DNA of 13,629 bases, from assembly GCA_937901145.1 (NCBI GenBank), contig CALCHE010000078.1, positions 1 through 13,629 on the forward strand, in the 5' to 3' direction. Positions 1 through 8,050 of this stretch are shown here, in pieces. The notes under the pieces are model-generated. The model did not search any database and was not told the DNA's origin. It saw only the letters and a list, made by a program, of their open reading frames with translations. The stretch's first letter is position 1. Every line of letters begins with the position of its first letter. The DNA is from an uncultured Clostridia bacterium (GTDB taxonomy: Bacteria > Bacillota > Clostridia > Oscillospirales > Acutalibacteraceae). Position numbers and translations under genes: made by a program.

Positions 1-120
1 GGTTTTCTTAATTTTTTTGATGTTAAGCTGATTATTAATTCTATATCATTGAAAATATCTGACGGACTCGATTTTATCTGACAGAAATAAATACATATTT
101 CAGTCGTGAGTTAAAACGCG
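1..120. other. Non-coding flank downstream of the AraC regulator
   Basis: This AT-rich stretch lies past the stop codon of the minus-strand regulator. I see no convincing coding region or intrinsic terminator in it on either strand. The only structure noticed is a short direct repeat, TATCTGAC at 56-63 and 75-82. It may be the tail of a neighbouring transcription unit outside the window. Confidence 0.4.
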
Positions 121-942
121 TCATTTAAGTTTTTTCTCCGTTTGATTTTTTTGTAGCTTTTTAGGTGATATTCCGTAGACCTCTTTGAATTTTTTAGAAA
201 AATAGTTACTGTCCTCGAAACCGCATATTTCAGCTATCTGAGTTACATTTATACATTCTGATGATTTCAGAAGCTGTTCGGCGTATTGCAGTCTGAGAGA
301 ATTAAGATATTTAGAAAATCCAAGACCTGTTTCTTTTTTAAACATACGTGAAAAATGCTCAGGACTTACGGAAAATCTTTTTGCGAGGCCGTAGAGTGTT
401 ATTTCTGACGAAAAATTTTCGCGTATATACGCTACAGCCTGCTCGATAGACTTGTTCCTGTCATCTATGTCGATGCATGAATCGGCTTTTCTCATTAGCA
501 GATAAAAAAGTGAATGTGTAAGACATTTGATTATTTCATCTGAATAACCGTCTTTAATCTTAAATTCGTTTTCGATTTTGTTTAATATGTATTTTAACTC
601 ATCATTAATCATTGGATTTCTGCAGAGATAATTACCGGTGCGAATTACAGATTGTAAAGAGTTGGGTATATACTCTTGACTGCAGTTTATCAGTATTCTG
701 GAATAGTTTACATTATCGTATTTAGTGTGGTGAATAATTCCGTCAGGTATTATTACGATATCACCTGAGCGTACGTTGTAAACCTTGTCATCTATTATAT
801 AAGTGCAGTTTCCTTCCTCCAGAAAATATATTTCATAAAGAGAATGGTAGTGCGGCCAGGAGGTGCCTGTTTCTGCGACTCTTTTACTCATTCCGTGGTG
901 GAAATGGAAATCATCGGCAGGATCAAATTTAATAATACTCAT
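121..942 (-). CDS. AraC-family transcriptional regulator with N-terminal cupin sensor domain
   Basis: A 273-residue DNA-binding regulator of the AraC/XylS family. Residues about 20-90 form a cupin-like ligand-binding barrel: the segment HYHSLYEIYFLEEG (31-44) and the later SGDIVIIPDGIIHH (59-72) are typical of the AraC_binding/cupin sensor of sugar-responsive members. Residues about 164-264 carry the two helix-turn-helix motifs, the first around ITLYGLAKRFSVSPEHFSRM (181-200) and the second around VTQIAEICGFEDSNYFSKKF (233-252), ending in the family signature GISP. The start at 942 is preceded by AGAGGT (948-953) five bases upstream. It is divergent from the glycosidase/phosphoesterase operon starting near 1092, so it is probably that operon's activator, responding to the imported or processed glycoside. 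Length matches the family. The ligand cannot be read from the sequence. Confidence 0.93.
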   Translation of the reverse strand: MSIIKFDPADDFHFHHGMSKRVAETGTSWPHYHSLYEIYFLEEGNCTYIIDDKVYNVRSGDIVIIPDGIIHHTKYDNVNYSRILINCSQEYIPNSLQSVIRTGNYLCRNPMINDELKYILNKIENEFKIKDGYSDEIIKCLTHSLFYLLMRKADSCIDIDDRNKSIEQAVAYIRENFSSEITLYGLAKRFSVSPEHFSRMFKKETGLGFSKYLNSLRLQYAEQLLKSSECINVTQIAEICGFEDSNYFSKKFKEVYGISPKKLQKNQTEKKLK

Positions 943-966
943 AATTTACCTCTGTATTTTTCTAAG

Positions 967-989
967 TTGATATTATCATTATATATCAA
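967..989. promoter_or_regulatory. Inverted repeat, candidate operator in the divergent control region
   Basis: TTGATAT (967-973) and ATATCAA (983-989) are perfect inverted arms separated by 9 bases. They sit over the regulator's promoter in the 150-base gap between two divergent transcription units. AraC proteins more often bind direct repeats, so assignment to this regulator is a guess, and the AT-rich arms could be partly chance. Confidence 0.35.
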
Positions 990-998
990 AAAAGTCAA
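970..998 (-). promoter_or_regulatory. Predicted sigma-A promoter of the AraC regulator gene
   Basis: On the minus strand TTGACT (998-993) and TAATAT (975-970) are separated by exactly 17 bases, about 30 bases upstream of the start codon at 942. This is a near-consensus housekeeping promoter. Its spacer and -10 element overlap an inverted repeat (967-989), which would suit autoregulation. Confidence 0.65.
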
Positions 999-1051
999 GA
1001 AAACAACTTCATTCTATCAAATATTTTAAGGAAAACAAAACAAATTAGATG

Positions 1052-1063
1052 TATTATTATAGT
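1052..1063 (+). promoter_or_regulatory. Possible -10 region of the main operon, no matching -35
   Basis: TATTAT (1052-1057) or TATAGT (1058-1063) could serve as a -10 element about 30-40 bases before the first operon gene. I find no good -35 element 16-18 bases upstream. A weak -35 would fit a promoter dependent on an AraC-type activator, but this is inference. Confidence 0.3.
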
Positions 1064-1091
1064 AACAAATTATATGAAGGGTATGATTTCT

Positions 1092-2183
1092 ATGAAAAAC
1101 TTCGGAAAAATCATTATTGCTGTCTTGGTTGTTGCACTTATCGGAGCGGGAGGATTTATCCTCTGGCAGAGCTCAAAGGGAATTTCTTACGATTTTTCTC
1201 AGCTTGAGGCTTTGCAGAGTGATGTGGAAATTATTTCTGAGGATGAAGACAGCGTTACTGTTATGAAAAAAAGTGACGGTGAGTTCAAGGTTCTTATGTT
1301 TACCGATACACATCTTAAGGGGTACAAGGAGCTCGATAACACCACAGTTACATATATGGTTAAGCACATAACAGAGCAGAAGCCTGACCTTGTAATTTTA
1401 GGCGGAGACAATGTAACCTACGGATTTAACAAAAAAAGAAATGTTCAGCTTGCTGAGCTTTTCGAAAAACTCGGTGTATACTGGGCTACAGTTCTCGGTA
1501 ACCACGAGGGTGACGGATTTATGTCATATGACAGGTCAGATGTAATTAAGCTCTTTTCCTCCTATGATCACTGTCTTGTAAAAGAGGGTAAAGCGGATGT
1601 AGCCGGTGACGGTAACTGCACAATCAATATTCTTAATTCTGACGGTACTCTCAGAGAGGTGTTCTTCCTTATGGATACTGGTGACTACATGACAGAGGAA
1701 AGTAAGACCGAATACGGTGTTACAGACGAGGATGAGGTTTATGACGGTGTAAAAACATCTCAGGTAGAGTGGTACAAGAGAAAACACGATGCTATCGAAA
1801 AGGAATACGGTGAATTCAAATCTGTAACTGTGATACATATACCTATCCTGCAAATGGAAAAGGAATATGCCGAGGGCGATTTCCTTTACGGGGATAAAAG
1901 AGAAGGCGTATGCGAATCAGGATTTGATGCAGGATTATTTGATGCGATGAAAGAAAAGGGCAGCACACAGGCTGTTTATTTCGGTCACGACCATGTAAAC
2001 GATTTTGCTGTAATTTATGAAGGAATCAAGCTCGCTTATATGCAGCCTTCCGGATACGGTGCATATAATATGCAGACTAAATTCGATGCACCTGAAGAAG
2101 AATGGATTCAGGGATGTACTCTTCTCACTATCGGAAAAGAAGGTAATTATCTCGAAAAAAGAATTTTTAATCACGCTGACTAA
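1092..2183 (+). CDS. Membrane-anchored calcineurin-like metallophosphoesterase (Dcr2/PAP28-like)
   Basis: First gene of the operon, a dinuclear-metal phosphoesterase. Start chosen at 1092 because GAAGGG (1076-1081) lies 10 bases upstream; ATGs at 1074 and 1083 would add 6 or 3 residues but lack a spaced site. Counting from 1092 (363 residues), residues 5-25 are a hydrophobic signal-anchor after a Lys-rich start, with no lipobox cysteine, so the catalytic domain should face outside. All five metal motifs are present: FTDTH (70-74), GGD (104-106), GNHE (136-139), the lone His in VIHIP (about 249) and GHDHVND (298-304). The last motif, QVEWYK and the MDTGDY segment resemble Dcr2/PAP28-type phosphatases. 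The substrate (phosphomonoester or diester) is unknown. In this locus it may remove phosphate from a glycoside before uptake. It is 14 bases from the next gene. Confidence 0.88.
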   Translation: MKNFGKIIIAVLVVALIGAGGFILWQSSKGISYDFSQLEALQSDVEIISEDEDSVTVMKKSDGEFKVLMFTDTHLKGYKELDNTTVTYMVKHITEQKPDLVILGGDNVTYGFNKKRNVQLAELFEKLGVYWATVLGNHEGDGFMSYDRSDVIKLFSSYDHCLVKEGKADVAGDGNCTINILNSDGTLREVFFLMDTGDYMTEESKTEYGVTDEDEVYDGVKTSQVEWYKRKHDAIEKEYGEFKSVTVIHIPILQMEKEYAEGDFLYGDKREGVCESGFDAGLFDAMKEKGSTQAVYFGHDHVNDFAVIYEGIKLAYMQPSGYGAYNMQTKFDAPEEEWIQGCTLLTIGKEGNYLEKRIFNHAD

Positions 2184-2197
2184 AGGAGTACCGATTT

Positions 2198-3586
2198 ATG
2201 AAATATATTAACAACAAAGCAGAAGATGTAAAAATAGCCTATATTGGTGGCGGTTCTCGCGGATGGGCATGGGGTCTTATGAGTGATCTTGCTACAGCGG
2301 GAGATATGAGCGGCAGAGTAGAGCTCTACGATATTGATTTTGAAGCGGCAAAAGCAAATGAAGTGATCGGAAATAAATATAATTCCCTTCCTGAAACAAC
2401 TTCTGAATGGAACTACAAAGCTGTCGAAACAATCGGTGAGGCTCTGACGGGAGCTGATTTCGTTATAATTTCTATTCTCCCGGGCACCTTTGATGAGATG
2501 GAAAGTGATGTTCACGCGCCTGAAGAATTCGGAATTTATCAGTCAGTAGGTGACACAACCGGCCCGGGCGGCGTCGTACGCGCTATGCGTACTCTTCCGA
2601 TGTTTGAAGAAATCGCCGAAAATATAAAGAAATATTCACCTGATGCCTGGGTAATTAACTACACTAACCCTATGACTCTTTGTGTCAAGACTCTCTACAG
2701 GGTATTCCCTGAAATCAAAGCCTTCGGCTGCTGCCACGAGGTTTTCGGCACACAGGATCTTCTGGCTAAAATGGCAAGTGTTCTTTTCTCTGAGGACGTA
2801 ATGAGAAAGGAAATCAAGGTTAATCCTATCGGTGTCAATCATTTCACCTGGCTTACAAAGGCAACCTACAGAAATATCGATCTTTTCCCGTACTATAGGC
2901 AGTTCTGCGAAAAATATAAGGATGGATGCACAGAATATGTTGACCCTGAATGGCTCAAAAGCTTCCACGGTAATGCACATAAGGTAAAGATTGATCTGTT
3001 CCGTCGCTTCGGATATATCGCCGCTGCGGGAGACAGACATCTTGCTGAATTCTGTGAGGGTAAATGGTATCTTGAAAACAACGACAGGGTAGAAGAAATG
3101 CTCTTTCACCTTACTCCTGTATGGTCGAGAAAAGACGAGCTTAATGAAAGATTAGCCAGAAGTAAGCGTCTTTTCAGCGGCGAAGAAGAGCTGAAGCTAA
3201 AAAAGACAGGTGAAGAAGGTGTCAAGCAGATGCGGGCAATTCTCGGCCTGGGAGACTTTGTTACTAATGTTAACCTTCCTAATCGCGGTCAGATTCCAAA
3301 TCTTCCTCTCGGTGCCGTGGTTGAAACAAATGCATCCTTTACATCGGGAACTGTAACGCCTGTAGTTGCGGGTGAGATTCCGAAGGAAATCTATCCTCTC
3401 ATTTCACGTATCTGCGCACAGCAGGAGTCTCTTTCTGATGCTATTGCAGAAAGAAATCTCGACGGAATCTTTGAAGTGTTTGCAAACGACCCACTTGTTA
3501 CATGTTCTTTGGACGATGCGAAAAAGCTCTTTGTAAAGATGGTAAACAATACAAAAGAGTACCTTAATGATTATAACCTCGATTGA
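2198..3586 (+). CDS. GH4 family NAD/Mn-dependent alpha-glycosidase
   Basis: A 462-residue glycoside hydrolase family 4 enzyme, which cleaves by NAD-assisted oxidation and elimination rather than by two carboxylates. The N-terminal Rossmann motif IGGGSRGW (16-23) is followed by the ribose-binding acid at DID (45-47). The GH4 marks NYTNPM (154-159), GCCHEVFG (177-184, with the metal-binding Cys179/His180) and GVNHFTW (212-218, metal His215) are all present, as is GDRHLAEF (278-285). To my recollection the last pattern is closer to LplD-type alpha-galacturonidases than to MelA or the 6-phospho-glucosidases, so substrate prediction is uncertain: alpha-galacturonide, galactoside or glucoside. No signal peptide, hence cytoplasmic and acting after import by the GPH symporter. 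AAGGAG (2183-2188) overlaps the previous stop, 9 bases before the ATG. Full family length. Confidence 0.93.
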   Translation: MKYINNKAEDVKIAYIGGGSRGWAWGLMSDLATAGDMSGRVELYDIDFEAAKANEVIGNKYNSLPETTSEWNYKAVETIGEALTGADFVIISILPGTFDEMESDVHAPEEFGIYQSVGDTTGPGGVVRAMRTLPMFEEIAENIKKYSPDAWVINYTNPMTLCVKTLYRVFPEIKAFGCCHEVFGTQDLLAKMASVLFSEDVMRKEIKVNPIGVNHFTWLTKATYRNIDLFPYYRQFCEKYKDGCTEYVDPEWLKSFHGNAHKVKIDLFRRFGYIAAAGDRHLAEFCEGKWYLENNDRVEEMLFHLTPVWSRKDELNERLARSKRLFSGEEELKLKKTGEEGVKQMRAILGLGDFVTNVNLPNRGQIPNLPLGAVVETNASFTSGTVTPVVAGEIPKEIYPLISRICAQQESLSDAIAERNLDGIFEVFANDPLVTCSLDDAKKLFVKMVNNTKEYLNDYNLD

Positions 3587-3600
3587 GTGAATGTGAAATT

Positions 3601-4281
3601 ATGAAAGTTTTACCTTTAATTTTAGCGGCGGTTTCCGCCTCTATGCCTGTTGTCTTTCAGAAAACGGGACTTTCGGAAAAATACGGGTTCAAAATGAAAA
3701 TGCTTTGTGCTTTTTCATATATAGTTACAGGTGCTGTTTCTGCTTTTTCCGTTTACAAGGTTACGGCATATTCGCTTGTTATACTCACTGCATTGCTTTT
3801 AGGCGCACTTGGAGATTTTTTTCTTGAGTATAAGAGAAAGAAATTTTTCTCTGTCGGTGTTTTGTTCTTTGCTTTCGGACATATAGCCTACAGCTTTTGC
3901 TTTCTTTGCATAGGCGCATATAAGGCTTTGCCTCATATTTTAACTGTTATCTTTTTTACTGCTGTTCTGACATTGGCTGTTGTTATTTTAGCGTTGACAA
4001 AGATTAAGCTTGAGGGTAAAAAGAAGCTGCTTCTTATTTATGTGCCGATTCTTATTTTTGCTTTTGCCTGCGCTTTCTTCAGCGGTGTTTATGCTGTCAG
4101 AGCAGGAAATCTTTCCTATGGACTGTGCCTTATATCGGGTGGTATACTTTTCTTTTTGTCAGATATTATGATCGGAATAGGTAAAGGCGGTATACAAAGA
4201 CCCGAGTTTCTGCATAATGCTGTTTCGTATACATATTTTGCGGCGCAAACACTTTTCGCTTTAAGTATATATTTTCAATAA
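3601..4281 (+). CDS. YhhN-family integral membrane protein (putative lysoplasmalogenase)
   Basis: A 226-residue polytopic protein with about seven or eight hydrophobic segments. The two YhhN/TMEM86 hallmarks are visible: LLLGALGDFFLE (66-75 region, Gly-Asp at 71-72) and FFLSDIMIGIGKG (184-196, Ser-Asp at 187-188), followed by a closing helix with YFAAQTLFA. Characterised family members hydrolyse the vinyl-ether bond of lysoplasmalogens to a fatty aldehyde and a glycerophospho-headgroup. Anaerobic clostridia commonly make plasmalogens. Start chosen at 3601; an in-frame TTG at 3583 overlaps the upstream TGA but neither start has a strong Shine-Dalgarno, so translation may be coupled to the GH4 gene that ends 14 bases before. 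Its likely product, a glycerophosphodiester, is the class of substrate used by the phosphodiesterase encoded four genes downstream. Enzymatic activity is inferred from family only. Confidence 0.82.
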   Translation: MKVLPLILAAVSASMPVVFQKTGLSEKYGFKMKMLCAFSYIVTGAVSAFSVYKVTAYSLVILTALLLGALGDFFLEYKRKKFFSVGVLFFAFGHIAYSFCFLCIGAYKALPHILTVIFFTAVLTLAVVILALTKIKLEGKKKLLLIYVPILIFAFACAFFSGVYAVRAGNLSYGLCLISGGILFFLSDIMIGIGKGGIQRPEFLHNAVSYTYFAAQTLFALSIYFQ

Positions 4282-4296
4282 ATTCAGGAGTAAGAT

Positions 4297-5511
4297 ATGA
4301 AGAATGATTTTTTACCTGTTTTCCGATTCGTTATCTGCAGTGATGCACACATTGAAGGTATCGGAAGCGCCGGGTATGACAGATTAAAAAAAGTTATAGA
4401 TTTTTCTCTCGATTTCGCGTCAAAGGATGAAAAATACAATAAAATTGACAAATTTTTTATAGCGGGAGATATTACCAACGAAGGAACCAAGGCTGAATTC
4501 GATGCTTTTAAGGAGATTTATGATTACGGTGCTGAAAAAGGTGCACATTTCCTGTGTACTGTAGCTAAAGGTCACGATTCCATAACTATGGGAAAGAAGT
4601 CTTTGGAATATTTTACCTCTCTGACAGGTCAGGAAACTGATTTCCATCGTGTTATAGGAGGTTATCACTTTATCGGTATTTCAACCAGCAGAATGAAAAA
4701 ACATTTCAATTCTCAGTTTCAGAAAATGTGGCTGAAAAGAGAACTTGATAAAGCTGTTAAGGATACTCCTGATAAGCCTGTATTTGTTATGCATCACGAA
4801 CACGTAAAATACACTGTTTTCGGAAGCTATGACGAAGATGGTTGGGGAAAGATACTGTTTGCCGATCTGCTGAAGAAATATCCGAACGTAGTAGATTTTT
4901 CAGGACATTCACACTACCCTGTAAATGACCCTCGTTCTGTATGGCAGAATGAATTCACCGCCATAGGTACAGGCTCTCTTAAATATACGGAGCTAACCGT
5001 TGACGGAGTAAAAAAAATACATCCTGAGTTTTTTGATCAGTGTGCGAACTTTCTGATAGTTGAAGCTGACAGAGAAAGCAATCTTCGTATTATCGGTGTG
5101 GATTGTCTGGCGCAGAATGTACTCTGTGAATATTATCTGAAAAATCCTGCTGACAGAAACAATCGTGACTATATAGAAATTAAACAGCGATCAATGTCTT
5201 CGGCTCCTGTTTTTCCTGATAATTCGGAAATTGTTCTTACAGGTGAAGACGGTTTTTATAAAGCTGAGTATCCGAAGGCTGCAAGTACAGACGGTATGCC
5301 TGTGTTTCTTTATAGGATTTCAATCGAAAATTCGGACGGTAAAATTGTTAAAACAAGAAAAACAGTACCTGCATATTTCCTTTATTCTTCAGACAGTAAG
5401 CAGATTACCTGTCTTGGCAGACTTACGCCGGGGGAGTACCGTATAAAAATATCAGCTGAAACACCCTACGGTATGCAGTCTGAATACATAGAAAAAACAA
5501 TTAAAATATAA
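4297..5511 (+). CDS. Cytoplasmic calcineurin-like metallophosphoesterase with altered GNH motif
   Basis: A 404-residue protein without signal peptide. Residues about 10-235 form a metallophosphoesterase domain: SDAH (15-18), AGD (56-58), VMHHEH (164-169) and SGHSH (202-206) match motifs I, II, IV and V. Motif III, normally GN(H)(D/E), reads KGHD (91-94): the metal-bridging Asn is replaced by Gly92 while the His is kept. The bases at 4566-4580 support this reading. The enzyme may therefore be weaker, use a different metal arrangement or be non-catalytic. Residues about 310-404 look like a beta-rich, Ig/FN3-like accessory domain (YRISIENSDGK; LTPGEYRIKI). CAGGAG (4285-4290) is 6 bases before the ATG. 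It is the second phosphoesterase of the operon, but not an obvious paralogue of the first. Substrate unknown; a role on an imported phosphorylated intermediate is inference. Confidence 0.8.
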   Translation: MKNDFLPVFRFVICSDAHIEGIGSAGYDRLKKVIDFSLDFASKDEKYNKIDKFFIAGDITNEGTKAEFDAFKEIYDYGAEKGAHFLCTVAKGHDSITMGKKSLEYFTSLTGQETDFHRVIGGYHFIGISTSRMKKHFNSQFQKMWLKRELDKAVKDTPDKPVFVMHHEHVKYTVFGSYDEDGWGKILFADLLKKYPNVVDFSGHSHYPVNDPRSVWQNEFTAIGTGSLKYTELTVDGVKKIHPEFFDQCANFLIVEADRESNLRIIGVDCLAQNVLCEYYLKNPADRNNRDYIEIKQRSMSSAPVFPDNSEIVLTGEDGFYKAEYPKAASTDGMPVFLYRISIENSDGKIVKTRKTVPAYFLYSSDSKQITCLGRLTPGEYRIKISAETPYGMQSEYIEKTIKI

Positions 5512-5523
5512 GGAGAAAAACAA

Positions 5524-6984
5524 ATGGGTAAAGTAAAAGAAAAACTGCAGAAATTTATAGATAACCCCGATGTTGCCTTAAAGGAACAGATGGGTTATGT
5601 ATCGGGTGTATTCGGTAACTGTATGGGTCAGGACTCCGTAAGCACCTACACCGACCAGTTTATGTATGACTATATGGGTCTTAAGTCAAGCCATATGGTC
5701 GCTATGAAATCAACTACCACAGCTGTAAACATTCTTATTGCTCCTATCGTTGGTGCAATGCTTGATAGTAACCGTTCCGGCAAGGGTAATGCAAGAACCT
5801 TCATGAAGGCTTCATCCATTCCGTTTTTCCTGTCCTCGGTGCTGCTTTTTGTTGTGCCTTCCGGCTCTTTGATGTTTAATCTTATCTGGAGCTTTGTGCT
5901 TTATCTTACCTTCAATATTGCTGATACCTTTTACGATGTTGCGCTTTCAACTCTTTCGGTACGAATGACTCCTAATGCGAAATCCAGAAAAAACTTCTAC
6001 ACTGTAGCTCAGGTTGCTTCAACACTCGGCTCTATGTTCCCCGGCTGGCTCGTTCCCATTATCATTGAAGCACGAAATGGTGACTACAACAGTGAAAAAT
6101 GGGCATTTTTCAGCGTTGCACTTCTTTTCGGTATTCTCGGCGTTTTCACAATGCTTGTACCCAGCATGACACTTAAGGAAAGAAATCTTGTTCTTCCTCC
6201 TAAGGAAGATAAGAAAATCAAAATTGACTATAAGCTCATTCTTCTTAACAGACCGCTTCTTCTTCTGTGTTTAGCCAACTGTGTTGAATCGGTGAGAAGG
6301 GTATGCTATAATTCACTTCCCTTCTTCTATAAGCAGACTCTTAACAGATACGGCATGAAGACTTATGTTGAAATGGGCAGTACAGCTCTTTCATACACCG
6401 GTCTTTTCTCAGTACCGTTCATCGGTAAGAAGCTTTCATCAAGAGATATTGTTGTAGCGGGCTATATGCTTACAGGTATCTGCTATATTCTTCTTGCTCT
6501 TATGGGTTACGATAACCTTTGGGTTGTAGGTATCCTTATCGCTGTCGGCGGTCTTCCGAATGCAGGTATGAGTGCGGCCAAGCGCGTTCTTCTTGCTGAT
6601 TCCACCGACTATATGGAGTGGAAGAGCTATCAGAAATACGGTGTGGCTCAGCGTAACGAAGGTATGGTTTTTGCTTTCAGTACAATGGTGTCCAGAATTT
6701 CTGATCTCTGGAAGGAGCTTTTAGTAAACGGCGGTCTCGCACTTATCGGCTATCAGAGCGCACAGATGGTTGACGGACAGATGGTCGAAGCAGTTCAGAC
6801 TCCTGAAACCTTACACGGCATTTTCCTTCTTGTTGTTGTTCCCGGTATCATAGGTAACCTTCTTCCGGGTATAATTATGATGTTTGATAACTTTACAGGT
6901 AAACGCAAAGAGAAGATTATGGCAGAGCTTGAAGTTATAAGAGCCGAAGCAAAAGCCAGACTTATCGAAGCAGAAACGGTATAA
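5524..6984 (+). CDS. GPH-family (MelB-like) glycoside:cation symporter
   Basis: A 486-residue major-facilitator-type transporter of the glycoside-pentoside-hexuronide family, with about 12 predicted membrane helices. Family marks visible are the first cytoplasmic-loop motif DSNRSGKGNARTF (81-93), the helix IADTFYDVALSTLSVRMTP, and the late loop DYMEWKSYQKYGVAQRNEGM, in which Tyr/Glu/Arg-Asn-Glu residues match the GPH consensus. It should import a glycoside with Na+ or H+. AAGGAG (5510-5515) overlaps the upstream stop and lies 8 bases from the ATG. The GDPD gene begins only 3 bases after its stop. Because GH4 and GH63-like glycosidases flank it in the same operon, it most likely supplies their substrate. 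The substrate cannot be deduced from the sequence. GPH symporters are common in Clostridia glycan-use loci in place of an ABC system. Confidence 0.9.
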   Translation: MGKVKEKLQKFIDNPDVALKEQMGYVSGVFGNCMGQDSVSTYTDQFMYDYMGLKSSHMVAMKSTTTAVNILIAPIVGAMLDSNRSGKGNARTFMKASSIPFFLSSVLLFVVPSGSLMFNLIWSFVLYLTFNIADTFYDVALSTLSVRMTPNAKSRKNFYTVAQVASTLGSMFPGWLVPIIIEARNGDYNSEKWAFFSVALLFGILGVFTMLVPSMTLKERNLVLPPKEDKKIKIDYKLILLNRPLLLLCLANCVESVRRVCYNSLPFFYKQTLNRYGMKTYVEMGSTALSYTGLFSVPFIGKKLSSRDIVVAGYMLTGICYILLALMGYDNLWVVGILIAVGGLPNAGMSAAKRVLLADSTDYMEWKSYQKYGVAQRNEGMVFAFSTMVSRISDLWKELLVNGGLALIGYQSAQMVDGQMVEAVQTPETLHGIFLLVVVPGIIGNLLPGIIMMFDNFTGKRKEKIMAELEVIRAEAKARLIEAETV

Positions 6985-6987
6985 GTT

Positions 6988-8016
6988 ATGAAAGAAAAGA
7001 AAGACAAAAGAAGTAAAAAAACTTCTGTATTTTTAAAGATAATCAAAATATTAATTGTTTGTCTTGCTTTACTGGCTATGACAGTTTTCGGTCTTTACGA
7101 GCTTCTTACTTATCAGTGGCAGGATGAACCTCAGAATTACACCACGACAAATCAGTATATTGCCGATCTTGGTGAAACTAAGGTTTTGGCTCACCGTGCA
7201 GGCAGGCGTCTTTTTCCTCAGGGTACAATGATGGCTTTCGAGGGTTGTGTGAATGCCGAAAACTTCGATACGGATATTTTCGAATTTGATGTGCGTGTAA
7301 CAGCAGATGATGAGCTGATTATTCTTCACGATGACACGCTCGATGAAATAACTGATGCTACAGAGTATTTCGGAAAAACTGAAAATTATCCGGAGGACTA
7401 TACCTACGAAGAGATATATAATCTCAACTTTGGTGAGACTTTTAAGGATAAAGACGGTGAAACACCTTACAAGGGCTTACGCGGAGATGATTTGCCGAAG
7501 GAACTGAGAGTAGCTACAGCTTCTGAAGCTCTTACTTATCTCGAAAGCAGCGGTAAGTATTACTACAGTATAGAAATTAAAAACAGCGGTGAGCTCGGTT
7601 TCAAGGCGGCGGATTTACTTTATGGCATTTTGACTGAAATGAAGCTTACAGATAAAGTTATTGTCGCTTCTTTTAATAAGGATATTCTTCATTATCTCGA
7701 TGAAAATTATCCTGAACTGACACGTACCGGCTATAATATCGAGGTGTTCGGATTGTATGTGGACTCTCTTTTGGACATAGACAGACCGGAGGGGTATTAT
7801 AAATTCGATGTTTTACAGGTGCCTCCGGACAAATACATTGTGAATCTCGGCACTTCGAAGCTCGTGAATTACGCTCATAAAAATAATGTTGCTGTTCAGT
7901 ACTGGACTATAAACGATGAGGAAAGAATGACATTCCTAAAAAACATCGGTGCTGATGGTATCATCACAGACATTCCCGATGTGGCTTATGAGGTGTTACG
8001 TAGCCACGGCGAATAA
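6988..8016 (+). CDS. Membrane-anchored glycerophosphodiester phosphodiesterase (GlpQ-like)
   Basis: A 342-residue GDPD-fold TIM barrel. A Lys-rich start and a hydrophobic stretch (about 18-40) form a signal-anchor, so the catalytic domain should be extracellular. Catalytic and metal residues are in place: AHR (68-70), EFDV (99-102, Glu99 and Asp101), LHDD (113-116, His114) and IEIK (195-198, Glu196). The usual PENT segment after the first motif reads PQGT (77-80). The insert after His114, with LDEITDATEYF and YTYEEIYNLNFGETF, resembles the small insertion domain of GlpQ-type enzymes. Expected reaction: a glycerophosphodiester to sn-glycerol 3-phosphate plus an alcohol, which here might be a glycoside, ethanolamine or another head group. 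The start has only a poor ribosome site and sits 3 bases after the symporter stop, suggesting coupled translation. Confidence 0.9.
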   Translation: MKEKKDKRSKKTSVFLKIIKILIVCLALLAMTVFGLYELLTYQWQDEPQNYTTTNQYIADLGETKVLAHRAGRRLFPQGTMMAFEGCVNAENFDTDIFEFDVRVTADDELIILHDDTLDEITDATEYFGKTENYPEDYTYEEIYNLNFGETFKDKDGETPYKGLRGDDLPKELRVATASEALTYLESSGKYYYSIEIKNSGELGFKAADLLYGILTEMKLTDKVIVASFNKDILHYLDENYPELTRTGYNIEVFGLYVDSLLDIDRPEGYYKFDVLQVPPDKYIVNLGTSKLVNYAHKNNVAVQYWTINDEERMTFLKNIGADGIITDIPDVAYEVLRSHGE

Positions 8017-8050
8017 TAATTGCAAGATAAACTATTAAGGAGGTAGTAAA

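Noticed and set aside
1536..1853. 105-codon minus-strand open frame inside the first metallophosphoesterase gene
   Set aside because: Antisense shadow; the sense strand carries all catalytic motifs of the phosphoesterase.
2636..3109. 157-codon open frame on the minus strand inside the GH4 gene
   Set aside because: It is antisense to a well-conserved GH4 coding sequence, has no ribosome site or recognisable domain, and its composition mirrors the sense gene.
4297..5511. Recent duplication of the first metallophosphoesterase gene
   Set aside because: Outside the short metal motifs the two proteins look dissimilar, one is membrane-anchored and the other has an extra C-terminal domain.
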